DNA of 64,000 nt from positions 19,110-83,109 of the forward strand of contig NZ_JACARE010000052.1 of the NCBI RefSeq assembly GCF_013386765.1, read 5' to 3'. Under the pieces are notes generated by a model. That model was not told the DNA's origin. It searched no databases and was given only the letters and a program-made list of their open reading frames with translations. Below are positions 16,603 to 26,358 of the stretch, piece after piece; within the stretch, counting starts at the first letter, position 1; each line of letters begins with the position of its first letter. The translations under genes were made by a program, and so were the position numbers. Origin of the DNA: Pseudomonas yamanorum. GTDB lineage: Bacteria > Pseudomonadota > Gammaproteobacteria > Pseudomonadales > Pseudomonadaceae.

Positions 16603-17846
16603 AGATCGCCATTATCGGCAGCGGCATTGCCGGGCTGACCAGTGCCTACCTGCTCAGCCGCCGCCATGACATCACCCTGTTCGAGGCGGGCGACCGCATC
16701 GGCGGGCACACCCACACGGTGAATGTCACGGTGGATGGCAAAAGCTATGCGGTGGACACCGGCTTCATCGTGTTCAACAACTGGACCTACCCCAACTTCA
16801 TCAAGCTGCTGGGGCAGGTAGGTGTGACGTTCAAACCCACCGAGATGAGCTTTTCGGTGTGCGACCCGAACGCCGGGTTCGAATACAACGGCAACAACCT
16901 CAACAGCCTGTTCGCCCAACGCAGCAACATTCTGTCGCCGGGGTTCTGGGGCATGTTGCGCGACATCCTGCGCTTCAACCGCCAGGCGCCGCTGGACCTG
17001 CAAGAGCAACGCATCAGCGCCGAGATGACCCTCGGCGAGTACCTGCAAGCGGGCGGCTACGGCCAGCGGTTTATCCAGCACTACATCGTGCCGATGGGCG
17101 CGGCGATCTGGTCGATGTCCCTGGCGGACATGCTCGGGTTTCCCCTGCAATTCTTCGTACGGTTCTTCAAGAACCATGGTTTGTTGTCGGTGAGCAACCG
17201 GCCGCAGTGGTGCGTGATCGAAGGCGGTTCCAGCCGCTATATCGAGCCGCTGACCCAGTCCTTTCGCGAAAAAATTCGCCTCAACTGCCCGGTCACCCGG
17301 GTTGAACGCACAGCGATCGGCGTGGTGATCCACAGCGCCGCCGGCAGCGAGGCCTTCGACAAGGTGGTGTTCGCCTGCCACAGCGACCAGGCCCTGGCAT
17401 TGCTGGGCGATGCGAGCGTGGCCGAGCAACAGATCCTCGGCGCCTTGCCCTACGCCGACAACGACGTGGTCCTGCACACCGACACCCGCTTGCTGCCCGA
17501 GCGCAAACTGGCCTGGGCCAGCTGGAACTATCGCCTGGACGGCAGCGCGCACAAGCAGGCGGCCGTGACCTACGACATGAACATCCTGCAAGGCATCGAC
17601 AGCGCCACCACCTTTTGCGTGAGCCTCAACCAGACGGCGATGATCAACCCGCTCAAGGTTCTCGCCCGCTACACCTATGCCCATCCGCAATACAGCCTGG
17701 CCGCCGTGGCCGCGCAAGCGCGCTGGGAAGAATTGCACGGCGCGCAGCACACCTATTATTGCGGCGCCTACTGGGCCAACGGTTTCCACGAAGACGGCGT
17801 GGTCAGCGCGTTGCGCGTGGCCAAGGCATTTGGGGAAATCCTGTGA
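16599..17846 (+). CDS. FAD-dependent amine-oxidase-type oxidoreductase
   Basis: 415 residues from GTG 16599, which overlaps the SDR stop as GTGA. The FAD motif I-G-S-G-I-A-G-L is at residues 5-12, followed by G-D-R-I-G-G-H-T-H-T. It resembles phytoene-desaturase/amine-oxidase flavoproteins found upstream of cyclopropane-fatty-acid synthase homologues; in Rhodobacter such an enzyme set modifies unsaturated fatty acids. Likely acts on membrane lipid acyl chains. Confidence 0.88.
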   Translation: MKIAIIGSGIAGLTSAYLLSRRHDITLFEAGDRIGGHTHTVNVTVDGKSYAVDTGFIVFNNWTYPNFIKLLGQVGVTFKPTEMSFSVCDPNAGFEYNGNNLNSLFAQRSNILSPGFWGMLRDILRFNRQAPLDLQEQRISAEMTLGEYLQAGGYGQRFIQHYIVPMGAAIWSMSLADMLGFPLQFFVRFFKNHGLLSVSNRPQWCVIEGGSSRYIEPLTQSFREKIRLNCPVTRVERTAIGVVIHSAAGSEAFDKVVFACHSDQALALLGDASVAEQQILGALPYADNDVVLHTDTRLLPERKLAWASWNYRLDGSAHKQAAVTYDMNILQGIDSATTFCVSLNQTAMINPLKVLARYTYAHPQYSLAAVAAQARWEELHGAQHTYYCGAYWANGFHEDGVVSALRVAKAFGEIL

Positions 17847-18649
17847 ACAGCGCCCTCTACAGCGGCTGGATCGCCCATCGGCGGTTTACGCCCAAGGGCC
17901 ATGCCTTCCGCTACCGGATCGGCCTGCTGTACCTGGACCTCAGCGAACAGCACGACGTGTTCGGCTTGTCGCCACTGGCGGGCGAGCGCTGGGCGCCCTT
18001 CGCGTTTCGCCAGCAGGATTACCTGCGAGAATTCACCCGTCACGGCATGAGCTTGACCGATGCCGTACGCCAAGAAGTCGGCAAGGCCCTGGGGCGCATC
18101 CCCCTGGGCGCAATCTGCCTGCTGACCCAGGCTCGCAGTTGGGGCCTGGCTTTTAATCCGGTGAGTTTCTTCTACTGCTTCGAGGCCGATGGAACACTGG
18201 CCGCGATCCTCTGTGAAGTGACCAACACCCCGTGGCGCGAGCGTTATCACTACGTGCTGCCGGCCCAGGCGTTGCCGGCCGACGAGCACCAGCACTTCGC
18301 GGTGGCCAAGGCGTTTCATGTGTCGCCGTTTCTGCCCCGGGACCTTGAGTACCGCATGAGCTTCAGCCCGCCCGCCGCCAGGCTCGGCGTGCACATGGCC
18401 GACTGGCAGGGCGAGCTGAAAGTCTTCGACGCCACCTTGAGCCTGCAACGCGAAGCCTTGAACCGCGCCAGCCTGCACCGTTACCTGTGGCGCTTCCCGT
18501 GGATGACCGCCAAGACCTGCCTGGCCATTTATTGGCAAGCCTTGCGCCTTCTGCTTAAACGCACGCCGATTTTTTCCCATCACGCCGCCGAAGGCGCTTC
18601 TCGCACCGCAGTCGGGTACACCAAGGATCGCCGCCATGAAATCCCCTAG
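17843..18649 (+). CDS. DUF1365 protein
   Basis: 268 residues from GTG 17843, again overlapping the previous stop as GTGA. It starts S-A-L-Y-S-G-W-I-A-H-R-R and contains N-P-V-S-F-F-Y-C-F, as in DUF1365. This family almost always lies between the FAD oxidoreductase and a cfa homologue. Function unknown; probably part of the lipid modification path. Confidence 0.88.
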   Translation: MNSALYSGWIAHRRFTPKGHAFRYRIGLLYLDLSEQHDVFGLSPLAGERWAPFAFRQQDYLREFTRHGMSLTDAVRQEVGKALGRIPLGAICLLTQARSWGLAFNPVSFFYCFEADGTLAAILCEVTNTPWRERYHYVLPAQALPADEHQHFAVAKAFHVSPFLPRDLEYRMSFSPPAARLGVHMADWQGELKVFDATLSLQREALNRASLHRYLWRFPWMTAKTCLAIYWQALRLLLKRTPIFSHHAAEGASRTAVGYTKDRRHEIP

Positions 18650-19907
18650 CTTATCGGTCAAATCCAACCGCTTGAACGTCAACGGCATGACCGCCGCACT
18701 GCTGCGCAAAGCGGTGCTGCGCCAGCTCGGCCAACTGCGCCACGGCCAGTTGGTGGTGGTGGAGGACGGCGAACGGCAAGTCTTCGGCGCACGGGAAGCG
18801 CACCTGCTGGGGGAAATCCAGATCCTCGATTCAGCCGTGTGGGGCCTGGTGGCGGCCAACGGTTCCATCGGTGCGGGCGAAGCATTTATTCATGGTTACT
18901 GGAGCAGCCCGGACCTCACCGCCGTGGTGCGGGTGATGGTCAGTAACCTCGATGTGCTGGATGCGCTGGAAGGTGGCCTGGCCAAACTCGCGCGGCCCTT
19001 CACCCAGGGCCTGCACTGGCTCAACCGCAATACGCGCAAGGGCTCGCAGAAAAACATCGCTGCCCACTACGACCTGGGCAACGACCTGTTCGAAGAATTC
19101 CTCGACCCGACCATGATGTATTCGGCCGCGCAGTTCCTCACCGCCGACGACACCCTGGAACAGGCGCAGTTGAACAAGCTGGAACGTATCTGCCAGAAGC
19201 TCGCCCTGAAACCGTCCGACCACCTGCTGGAAATCGGCACCGGCTGGGGCAGCATGGCGATTTATGCGGCGCAGCAATATGGCTGCAAGGTCACCACCAC
19301 GACCTTGTCCAAGGAGCAGTTTGCCTACACCGAAAAGCGCATCGAGGCCCTGGGTTTGCAGAGCCAGGTGACGCTGCTGCTTGAGGACTACCGCGACCTG
19401 ACCGGGCAGTACGACAAGCTGGTGTCCATCGAGATGATCGAAGCGGTGGGCCATCGCTTCCTGCCCACCTATTTCAAGCAGTGCGCGCAGTTGCTCAAGG
19501 GCAACGGCCTGATGTTGCTGCAAGCCATCACCATTCGTGAGCAACGCTACGAACAGGCCAAGAGCAGCGTGGACTTTATCCAGCGCTACATCTTCCCCGG
19601 CGGTGCCCTGCCCTGCGTGCAGAAGATGCTCGAGATCGTCAGCCGCGACACCGACATGAACCTGCTGCACATGGAGGATTTCGGCCTGCATTACGCGCGT
19701 ACCCTGCGCCTGTGGCATGAGAACTTTCGCCGCGCCCACAGCCGCCTGACGGAGATGGGCTACGACGAATACTTCCTGCGCCTGTGGGAGTTTTACCTGT
19801 GCTACTGCGAAGGCGGCTTCATGGAGCGCACCATCGGCACCGCACAGATGCTGCTGGCCAAGCCGGCGGCGCTGACCCAGCCGCTGCTCGGGCGTTTTGA
19901 TGCTTAA
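18636..19907 (+). CDS. Cyclopropane-fatty-acid-synthase-like methyltransferase
   Basis: 423 residues. The SAM motif L-L-E-I-G-T-G-W-G-S is at about 189-198, and the downstream H-F-L/E-x-x-x-Y segments and the tail with F-Y-L-C-Y-C-E-G-G-F are those of the CFA synthase family. It may add a methylene or methyl group to unsaturated acyl chains; the related UfaM of Rhodobacter is used in furan fatty acid synthesis, which scavenges singlet oxygen. The start overlaps the DUF1365 end by 14 bp. Which product is made cannot be decided from the sequence. Confidence 0.88.
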   Translation: MKSPSLSVKSNRLNVNGMTAALLRKAVLRQLGQLRHGQLVVVEDGERQVFGAREAHLLGEIQILDSAVWGLVAANGSIGAGEAFIHGYWSSPDLTAVVRVMVSNLDVLDALEGGLAKLARPFTQGLHWLNRNTRKGSQKNIAAHYDLGNDLFEEFLDPTMMYSAAQFLTADDTLEQAQLNKLERICQKLALKPSDHLLEIGTGWGSMAIYAAQQYGCKVTTTTLSKEQFAYTEKRIEALGLQSQVTLLLEDYRDLTGQYDKLVSIEMIEAVGHRFLPTYFKQCAQLLKGNGLMLLQAITIREQRYEQAKSSVDFIQRYIFPGGALPCVQKMLEIVSRDTDMNLLHMEDFGLHYARTLRLWHENFRRAHSRLTEMGYDEYFLRLWEFYLCYCEGGFMERTIGTAQMLLAKPAALTQPLLGRFDA

Positions 19908-20391
19908 ACCGCTGGCGAACGCCGTGCTGTTCCAGTGCGGCTGGTTCGCCTGCGTACTGGGCGGCAACAGCCTGTGGCTGTTGGTGGGAGTGGCCGTGCT
20001 GGCGGTCCATCTGCTGTGGATAAGTTCGTGGTCCGAGGAGGGCCAGGTGATCCTGGCCGTCACCCTGCTGGGCACGGTGATCGACACCGCGTTGCGCGGG
20101 TTTGGCGTGTTTCATTTCAGCATGCCGGGACCGCTGGCGCCTTTATGGCTGATCCTGTTGTGGGCGCTGTTGGCAACCACGCTGCGCCATTGCCTGGCCT
20201 GGAGCGCGCAGCCCTGGTGGCGCGCGAGCCTGTTGGGTGCGGTGGGCGGGCCGTTGTCTTATTACGCCGGCAGCCAGTTGGCCGGGGTCAGTTTCGGCTA
20301 CGGCACCGTGGCGACCATCCTCGGCCTGGCGTTGCTCTGGGGCATGATTTTTCCATTGCTGCACTGGGTCGCCAGGCAGTTGGCACACTGA
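19900..20391 (+). CDS. DUF2878 membrane protein
   Basis: 163 residues from ATG 19900, overlapping the methyltransferase stop. It is highly hydrophobic, with about five membrane segments, and matches the small DUF2878 family that ends the same gene set in other bacteria. Role unknown; last gene of the light-response operon. Confidence 0.82.
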   Translation: MLKPLANAVLFQCGWFACVLGGNSLWLLVGVAVLAVHLLWISSWSEEGQVILAVTLLGTVIDTALRGFGVFHFSMPGPLAPLWLILLWALLATTLRHCLAWSAQPWWRASLLGAVGGPLSYYAGSQLAGVSFGYGTVATILGLALLWGMIFPLLHWVARQLAH

Positions 20392-20445
20392 CGTCCGTCA
20401 GGCCTTTCACACACGCATAAGCCGCTTGCCTTACACTGCGCGCCT

Positions 20446-20751
20446 ATGACCAACATCCCCCACACCCAAATCGCCGAACCCGCCGTCACCTGCTCCACCT
20501 GCGCCGCGTGCTGCTGCCAGCTGGAAGTCATGCTGATCACCGATACCGGCGTGCCTGATCGCTTTATCGATACCGACGATTGGGGCGGCGAAGTCATGCT
20601 GCGCCTGGATGACGGCTGGTGCGCGGCGCTGGATCGCGACACGATGATGTGCACGATCTATGAGAAGCGACCGCTGATTTGCCGGGAGTTCGAGATGGGC
20701 GCGCCGGAGTGCATTGATGAGCGCCAGGGGATTGCGACGGTGTATCGCTGA
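20446..20751 (+). CDS. YkgJ-type cysteine cluster protein
   Basis: 101 residues. The cluster C-S-T-C-A-A-C-C-C at the N-terminus and later cysteines in M-C-T-I-Y and L-I-C-R-E-F match the YkgJ family, which probably binds a metal or iron-sulfur centre. 54 bp after DUF2878; it may be read from the same transcript but shares no known role with it. Confidence 0.8.
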   Translation: MTNIPHTQIAEPAVTCSTCAACCCQLEVMLITDTGVPDRFIDTDDWGGEVMLRLDDGWCAALDRDTMMCTIYEKRPLICREFEMGAPECIDERQGIATVYR

Positions 20752-20774
20752 TTTTGAAACCGATATAGATCAAC

Positions 20775-20861
20775 TGTGGGAGCTGGCTTGCCGGCGATAG
20801 CATCAACTCGGTGTAACTGATGCACCGAGGTGCCTGCATCGCTGGCAAGCCAGCTCCTACA
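20775..20861. repeat. REP doublet
   Basis: TGTGGGAGCTGGCTTGCC and inverted partner GGCAAGCCAGCTCCTACA, 87 bp, between the convergent YkgJ and PagL genes. Confidence 0.88.
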
Positions 20862-20885
20862 AGGGTTTTGCGGTGTTCTTGAGCG

Positions 20886-21404
20886 TTACAGCGGCATCGT
20901 GTAGTGCAGCGAATAGCTCTCGACACCATCGTTATTGCTGCTGATCCCGGCATTGGAGTAATGGGTGGCACGAATACCCACTTCACTCCCACCGACAAAG
21001 CGCAAGCCAAAGCCCAGTCGGTCTTCAAACTGGAAAGCCTGGCCGATGTTGTTGTCTTCCACCCGCGTGCGGGAGAACACCGCCACGCCAACCCCGGCCT
21101 CGATGTACGGCTTCACCCGCTCCCCGGCAAACTCATACACAAACACCGGCGAGAACGACAGGCTGCTGACGCTGGCGCGCTTGTCACCGTCCCAATAGGT
21201 GTAGGCCCCACTCCAGTACCCGGTCACGCGGCCCGTATCGGTCTGCCACCAGCTTTTGTCCCAATTCGAGGTCAGCCCCAACCGATAGGTCATGGTCGAA
21301 TCGCTCGTACTCCCCACTCCAAATTCCAGGCCCGCAGCCTGCGCAGAAAAAGAGTGCCCCAACATTGCAGCCGCAATCGCAGCCAAACAGAACAAGCGCT
21401 TCAT
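20886..21404 (-). CDS. pagL: Lipid A 3-O-deacylase (PagL-type outer-membrane barrel)
   Basis: 172 residues with a signal peptide ending S-A-Q-A. The catalytic residues are visible: H148 and S150 in A-T-H-Y-S-N-A-G and E162 in G-V-E-S-Y-S. The last residues are aromatic/hydrophobic strands typical of an 8-stranded barrel. PagL removes the 3-position acyl chain from lipid A at the outer membrane, altering endotoxin signalling and membrane properties. It stands alone. Confidence 0.9.
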   Translation of the reverse strand: MKRLFCLAAIAAAMLGHSFSAQAAGLEFGVGSTSDSTMTYRLGLTSNWDKSWWQTDTGRVTGYWSGAYTYWDGDKRASVSSLSFSPVFVYEFAGERVKPYIEAGVGVAVFSRTRVEDNNIGQAFQFEDRLGFGLRFVGGSEVGIRATHYSNAGISSNNDGVESYSLHYTMPL

Positions 21405-21516
21405 AGAGAAACATCCCTTCCGAACGAAGTTGTATGATTTTGTACCGGCTAACTTGCTATAGAAGCTGCCGTGTAGCCAGAAGTTCAGCGGATAAAGGCG
21501 TTATTTCACGTTTTTT

Positions 21517-22311
21517 TCACACGCCAAAACTACGCACAACGCCAGGAGATTTCCATAGGGTTGGTAGGATTTTTCTTAGGTGATCCGGATCGCCGCTGGT
21601 CCAGAACTGTGCAGGCTCGGGATTGCCGGTGGCCAGCAGTTCGCGATCACTCAGCAGGCGCTGTAACTGACGGGCGACTGCCGCGCCCGTGTCGATCAGA
21701 ATGATCGTCGGCGGGAGCATTTCGGCAAGCAAGGGCTTGAGGAAGGGATAGTGGGTGCAGCCCAGGATGATGGTGTCGCAACCGGCCGCAATCAGCGGCT
21801 CGACATAGCCTTGCAACAGCCGGCGCAACGCCAGGCTGTTCAAGTCGCCGGTCTCGATCAACTCCACCAGGCCCGGGCAGGGCTGGGTCATCACCCGCAC
21901 ATCTGTAGCGAAACGGTCGAGCAAGGCGGCAAACTTGGCGCTTTGCAGGGTGCCGGTGGTCGCCAGCACGCCGACCACGCCACTGCGGGTCGCGGCGGCG
22001 GCGGGTTTAACCGCAGGCTCCATGCCCACCAGCGGCCAGTCTGGATAGTCCTGGCGCAAATCGGCGACGGCGGCGACGGTCGCCGTGTTGCAGGCAATCA
22101 CAAAGGCCTTGGCGCCTTTCTCCCGGAAGAACTGCGCCACCCGTCGCGAGCGATCAAGGATGAACGCCGGAGTTTTTTCGCCGTAGGGAATATGGCCGCC
22201 ATCCGCCACGTACAGCAGCGATTCATGGGGCAGCAGACGCTGGATTTCGTCCAGCACCGACAGGCCGCCGACACCGGAGTCGAACACACCAATCGGCGCG
22301 TCCTTAACCAT
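21517..22311 (-). CDS. murI: Glutamate racemase
   Basis: 264 residues from the ATG at 22311; a longer in-frame start 17 codons upstream would lie inside moeB and precede the conserved I-G-V-F-D-S-G-V-G-G motif by an unneeded tail. The two catalytic cysteines are in A-C-N-T-A-T and G-C-T-H-Y. It makes D-glutamate for peptidoglycan. Its start overlaps the moeB stop by 8 bp. Confidence 0.95.
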   Translation of the reverse strand: MVKDAPIGVFDSGVGGLSVLDEIQRLLPHESLLYVADGGHIPYGEKTPAFILDRSRRVAQFFREKGAKAFVIACNTATVAAVADLRQDYPDWPLVGMEPAVKPAAAATRSGVVGVLATTGTLQSAKFAALLDRFATDVRVMTQPCPGLVELIETGDLNSLALRRLLQGYVEPLIAAGCDTIILGCTHYPFLKPLLAEMLPPTIILIDTGAAVARQLQRLLSDRELLATGNPEPAQFWTSGDPDHLRKILPTLWKSPGVVRSFGV

Positions 22312-23059
22312 GCTGGCTACCGCAGACGCTGCAACCGGGATCGCGCTTGACCCGCAGTTCACGGAACCGGCTGGTAAGAGCGTCGATCAACAACAGCCGC
22401 CCCACCAGCGGCTCGCCGAAACCGGCGAGCAACTTCAAGGCTTCCAGGGCCTGCAGGCTGCCGACCAAACCCACCAGCGGGCCGATGACGCCGGCTTCGC
22501 TGCAGGTCAGTTCGGCTTCGCTGCCGTGCCCGTATAAACAGTGGTAGCACGGGCTTTCGGCGCGGCGCGGGTCGAACACCGACAACTGGCCCTCCAGGCG
22601 AATCGCGGCGCCGCTGACCAGCGGCTTGCCGGCAGCCACACACGCAGCATTGACTGCCTCGCGGGTGGAGAAGTTGTCGCTGCAATCCAGTACCACGTCG
22701 ACCGCCGCCACGGCGGCCGCAAGGGAATCCACATCCAACGCGCTGCGATGGGCGACCAGCTGTATCTCAGGATTGATCGCGCTCAGGCGGCGAATCGCCG
22801 AGTCGACCTTGCTCAGGCCGACGCTGTCGGTGTCATGAAGGATCTGGCGCTGCAAGTTGGTCAGGTCGACGGTATCGAAATCCGCCAAATGCAGCTCACC
22901 CACACCCGCCGCCGCCAGGTACAGCGCCACGGGCGAACCAAGGCCACCGAGCCCGACGATCAGCGCGCGGCCGTTTTTCAGGCGCAACTGGCCATCGATG
23001 TCGACATGCTGCAACAGAATCTGCCGGCTATAGCGCAACAGCTCCTGGTCGTTCATCAC
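22304..23059 (-). CDS. moeB: Molybdopterin-synthase adenylyltransferase
   Basis: 251 residues. The nucleotide motif G-L-G-G-L-G-S-P is at about 35-42, and two C-x-x-C pairs (C-Y-H-C, C-S-V-C) bind zinc. The family adenylates the C-terminus of MoaD-like small proteins, or ThiS. Overlaps prmC by 4 bp (ATGA) and murI by 8 bp. Confidence 0.92.
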   Translation of the reverse strand: MMNDQELLRYSRQILLQHVDIDGQLRLKNGRALIVGLGGLGSPVALYLAAAGVGELHLADFDTVDLTNLQRQILHDTDSVGLSKVDSAIRRLSAINPEIQLVAHRSALDVDSLAAAVAAVDVVLDCSDNFSTREAVNAACVAAGKPLVSGAAIRLEGQLSVFDPRRAESPCYHCLYGHGSEAELTCSEAGVIGPLVGLVGSLQALEALKLLAGFGEPLVGRLLLIDALTSRFRELRVKRDPGCSVCGSQHG

Positions 23060-23883
23060 GGGCGGCGTCCCAACGTGATGCGTTCGTGGCCGCCCAGGTC
23101 GATGCGGCTGTGGACTTCTTCAAAGCCCTCCCCCAGCAGCAGGTCGCGAACGGCAGGCGCCTGGTCGTAACCGTGTTCCAGCAACAACCAGCCGGCGGCG
23201 TCGAGGTGCGCAGGCGCCTGGGCGATGATCAGCCGCAGGTCGTCCAGGCCATCGTGCCCGGCCACCAGCGCACTGGCCGGCTCAAAGCGCACATCACCGG
23301 CCACCAGGTGCGGATCGGTGTCGGCGATATAAGGCGGGTTGCTGATGATCAGGTTGTAGGTGTGGCCTTCGAGGGCGCTGAACCAATGGCTGTTCAGCAC
23401 CGTGGCGTTGTTCAGGTGCAGGCGCTGGCGGTTGCGCTCGGCCAGGGCCACGGCTTCCAGCACGCGGTCGACGGCGGTGACTTGCCAGGCCGGGCGCTCA
23501 CTGGCTAGGGCCAGGGCAATCGCGCCGCTGCCGGTGCCCAGGTCGAGGACCTTGGCCGGGGTGGCCGGCAGCAATTCCAGGGCGGCTTCCACCAGCATCT
23601 CGGTTTCCGGACGCGGGATCAGCGTGTGGGGTGCCACTTCCAGGTAGAGCTTCCAGAAGCCCTGCTGGCCGAGGATGTAGGCCACCGGCTCGCCGGTGCG
23701 GCGGCGTTGCAGGTAGTCGGCAAAGGTCAGTGCGTCTTCGCTGCTGACGATTTTTTCCGGCCAGGTGTGCAGGTAGCTGCGGGACTTGCCCAGGGCAGCC
23801 GCCAGCAACAATTCCACGTCCAGGCGCGCAGTGGGCGAGTCCGGCAGGTCGGCGGCGCGTAACAGGCTGGCAATAATGGTCAT
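23056..23883 (-). CDS. prmC: Peptide chain release factor N5-glutamine methyltransferase
   Basis: 275 residues. The SAM motif L-D-L-G-T-G-S-G and the catalytic N-P-P-Y motif are present. It methylates the GGQ glutamine of release factors; it directly follows prfA (RF1), its substrate, with the stop and start adjacent. Confidence 0.96.
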   Translation of the reverse strand: MTIIASLLRAADLPDSPTARLDVELLLAAALGKSRSYLHTWPEKIVSSEDALTFADYLQRRRTGEPVAYILGQQGFWKLYLEVAPHTLIPRPETEMLVEAALELLPATPAKVLDLGTGSGAIALALASERPAWQVTAVDRVLEAVALAERNRQRLHLNNATVLNSHWFSALEGHTYNLIISNPPYIADTDPHLVAGDVRFEPASALVAGHDGLDDLRLIIAQAPAHLDAAGWLLLEHGYDQAPAVRDLLLGEGFEEVHSRIDLGGHERITLGRRP

Positions 23884-24966
23884 TTATTCACCTATCGCCG
23901 CCAGCTGGTCGGCCTGGTATTCGGCCAACAATGGCTCGATGACTGCATCAACGCCACCGGCCAGGATTTCGTCCAGGGAGTACAGCGTCAGGTTGACGCG
24001 GTGGTCGGTGACCCGGCCCTGGGCAAAGTTGTAAGTACGGATGCGCTCGGAACGGTCGCCCGAACCCACCAGCAACTTGCGCTCGCTGGCAATCGCGTTG
24101 GCGGCAGCGCTGGTCTGCTGGTCGTTGAGCTTGGCCGACAGCCAGGACATGGCCCGCGCACGGTTCTTGTGCTGGGAACGTTCTTCCTGGCACTCCACCA
24201 CGATGCCCGAAGGCAAGTGGGTGATACGGATCGCCGAGTCGGTCTTGTTGACGTGCTGACCACCGGCGCCCGATGAACGGTAGGTGTCGACCCGCAGGTC
24301 CGCCGGGTTGATCTCGATGGCTTCCTGTTCGTCCGGCTCGGGCAACACGGCCACGGTGCACGCGGAGGTGTGGATACGGCCCTGGGATTCCGTCGCCGGC
24401 ACCCGCTGCACGCGGTGCACGCCAGACTCGAACTTCAGCTTGCCGTAGACATTCTCGCCTTCCACCCGGGCGATGACTTCTTTATAGCCACCGTGTTCGC
24501 CTTCGTTCTCCGACAGGATCTCGACCCGCCAGCCACGACGTTCGGCATAGCGCGAGTACATGCGGAACAGGTCGCCGGAAAAAATCGCCGCCTCGTCACC
24601 GCCGGTGCCGGCACGGATTTCGAGGAACACGTTGCGACCGTCGTTAGGGTCCTTGGGCAGCAGCATGCGTTGCAGGTCGCCTTCCAGTTCGATCAGCTTG
24701 TCCTTGGCTTCACGCACTTCTTCAACGGCCATTTCGCGCATGTCCGGGTCACTGTCCTTGAGCAGCGCCTGGGCGCCTTCGAGGTCAGCCTGAACCTTGA
24801 GCAACTGTGTATAGGCGCCCACAATCGGTTCAACTTCCGCGTATTCCTTGGAATAGGTGCGGAACTTGGTTTGATCGGAGATGACTTCGCCATCGCCGAG
24901 CAAGGCGGTCAGTTCTTCGAAACGGTCCTGAAGGACGTCCAGTTTATTGAGCAGTGACGCTTTCAT
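23884..24966 (-). CDS. prfA: Peptide chain release factor 1
   Basis: 360 residues, the normal length. The GGQ motif is in S-G-A-G-G-Q-H-V-N-K-T and the stop-codon recognition P-x-T motif region is present (V-P-A-T-E). It reads UAA and UAG. The start overlaps the hemA stop as ATGA. Confidence 0.97.
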   Translation of the reverse strand: MKASLLNKLDVLQDRFEELTALLGDGEVISDQTKFRTYSKEYAEVEPIVGAYTQLLKVQADLEGAQALLKDSDPDMREMAVEEVREAKDKLIELEGDLQRMLLPKDPNDGRNVFLEIRAGTGGDEAAIFSGDLFRMYSRYAERRGWRVEILSENEGEHGGYKEVIARVEGENVYGKLKFESGVHRVQRVPATESQGRIHTSACTVAVLPEPDEQEAIEINPADLRVDTYRSSGAGGQHVNKTDSAIRITHLPSGIVVECQEERSQHKNRARAMSWLSAKLNDQQTSAAANAIASERKLLVGSGDRSERIRTYNFAQGRVTDHRVNLTLYSLDEILAGGVDAVIEPLLAEYQADQLAAIGE

Positions 24967-26252
24967 TGCGGTTTTTTATCCGAAGAGCTTTCTGTCGCGC
25001 CCTCACCGAGGGCAAAGAGTTCCTGGGCCATGGCCAGCGCATCGAGGCGGCCTTCGGCGGTAAGCTTTTTCAACTGGACACTGGGGGCGTGCAGCAATTT
25101 GTTGGTCAGGCCGCGCGCCAGTTGCATCAGCACGTCTTCGGCGCTGCTGCCGTTGGCGAGCATACGCTGGGCCTTGATTAATTCCTCGTCCCGCAGCCGT
25201 TCGCCTTGCTGACGATAGGCCTTGAGCACGTCCACCGCCGCCAGTTCACGCAGGCGCACCATGAAATCGTCGGCACCGGTGCTGACCATTTCCTCGGCGG
25301 CCTGGGCTGCGCCCTGGCGACTCTTGAGATTTTCGGCGACCACTTCGTGCAGGTCGTCGACGCTGTAGAGGTAAACGTCGTCCAACTCGCCGACTTCAGG
25401 CTCGATATCCCGGGGAACGGCGATATCCACCATGAAGATCGGCTTGTGCTTGCGCAGTTTCAGGGCGCTTTCCACCGCGCCTTTACCCAGGATCGGCAAC
25501 TGGCTGGCGGTGGAGCTGATAACGATATCGCTGCGCACCAGTTCGGCCGGGATGTCGGAGAGCAACACCGCGTGGGCACCGAATTGCTCGGCGAGGATAC
25601 TCGCGCGCTCCAGGGTGCGGTTGGCGACGACGATACGCTTAACCCCCAGCTCGTGCAGATGGCGGGCGACCAGGGTGATGGTCTCGCCGGCGCCGATCAG
25701 CAGGGCCTGGCTGCGTTGCAAGTCACTGAAAATCTGTTTGGCCAGGCTGACGGCGGCAAACGCCACGGACACCGGGTTTTCACCGATGGCGGTGTCGGTG
25801 CGCACTTGCTTGGCCGAATTGAAGGTGGCCTGGAACAGGCGCCCCAGCAACGGGCCGATGGTGCCGGCCTCGCGGGCCACGGCGTAGGCCGACTTCATCT
25901 GGCCGAGGATCTGCGGTTCGCCCAACACCAGCGAATCAAGCCCGGAGGCGACGCGCATCATGTGACGAACTGCCGCATCCTCTTCATGCACATATGAGCT
26001 TTGGCGCAGCTCGTCGAGGCTCAAATGGTGGTAATCGGCCAGCCAGCGCAGCACCACATCGGCTGAAAGATGCTCCTGCTCTATATAGAGCTCGCTGCGA
26101 TTGCAGGTCGAAAGGATCGCAGCTTCGCGACTGTCGGTGAGCCGGCAGAGCTGCTGCAAGGCCTCAACCAACTGCTCGGGAGTAAAAGCCACGCGCTCGC
26201 GGACGTCTACAGAAGCAGTCTTGTGGTTAATACCGAGTGCAAGGAAGGCCAT
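24963..26252 (-). CDS. hemA: Glutamyl-tRNA reductase
   Basis: 429 residues. The active-site cysteine is in S-T-C-N-R-S-E-L-Y, and the NADPH-binding domain has L-I-G-A-G-E-T. It makes glutamate-1-semialdehyde, the first committed step of tetrapyrrole synthesis. First gene of the hemA-prfA-prmC-moeB-murI operon. Confidence 0.97.
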   Translation of the reverse strand: MAFLALGINHKTASVDVRERVAFTPEQLVEALQQLCRLTDSREAAILSTCNRSELYIEQEHLSADVVLRWLADYHHLSLDELRQSSYVHEEDAAVRHMMRVASGLDSLVLGEPQILGQMKSAYAVAREAGTIGPLLGRLFQATFNSAKQVRTDTAIGENPVSVAFAAVSLAKQIFSDLQRSQALLIGAGETITLVARHLHELGVKRIVVANRTLERASILAEQFGAHAVLLSDIPAELVRSDIVISSTASQLPILGKGAVESALKLRKHKPIFMVDIAVPRDIEPEVGELDDVYLYSVDDLHEVVAENLKSRQGAAQAAEEMVSTGADDFMVRLRELAAVDVLKAYRQQGERLRDEELIKAQRMLANGSSAEDVLMQLARGLTNKLLHAPSVQLKKLTAEGRLDALAMAQELFALGEGATESSSDKKPQ

Positions 26253-26358
26253 TCAATATCGCTGATGATGTCGGGAAGCCGACAATTGTCCTACTTCGAA
26301 TGATTCAGAACAACCACCGTAGGCTATTGTCCTAATGCCTTGTGTCTATAAAGGCATC

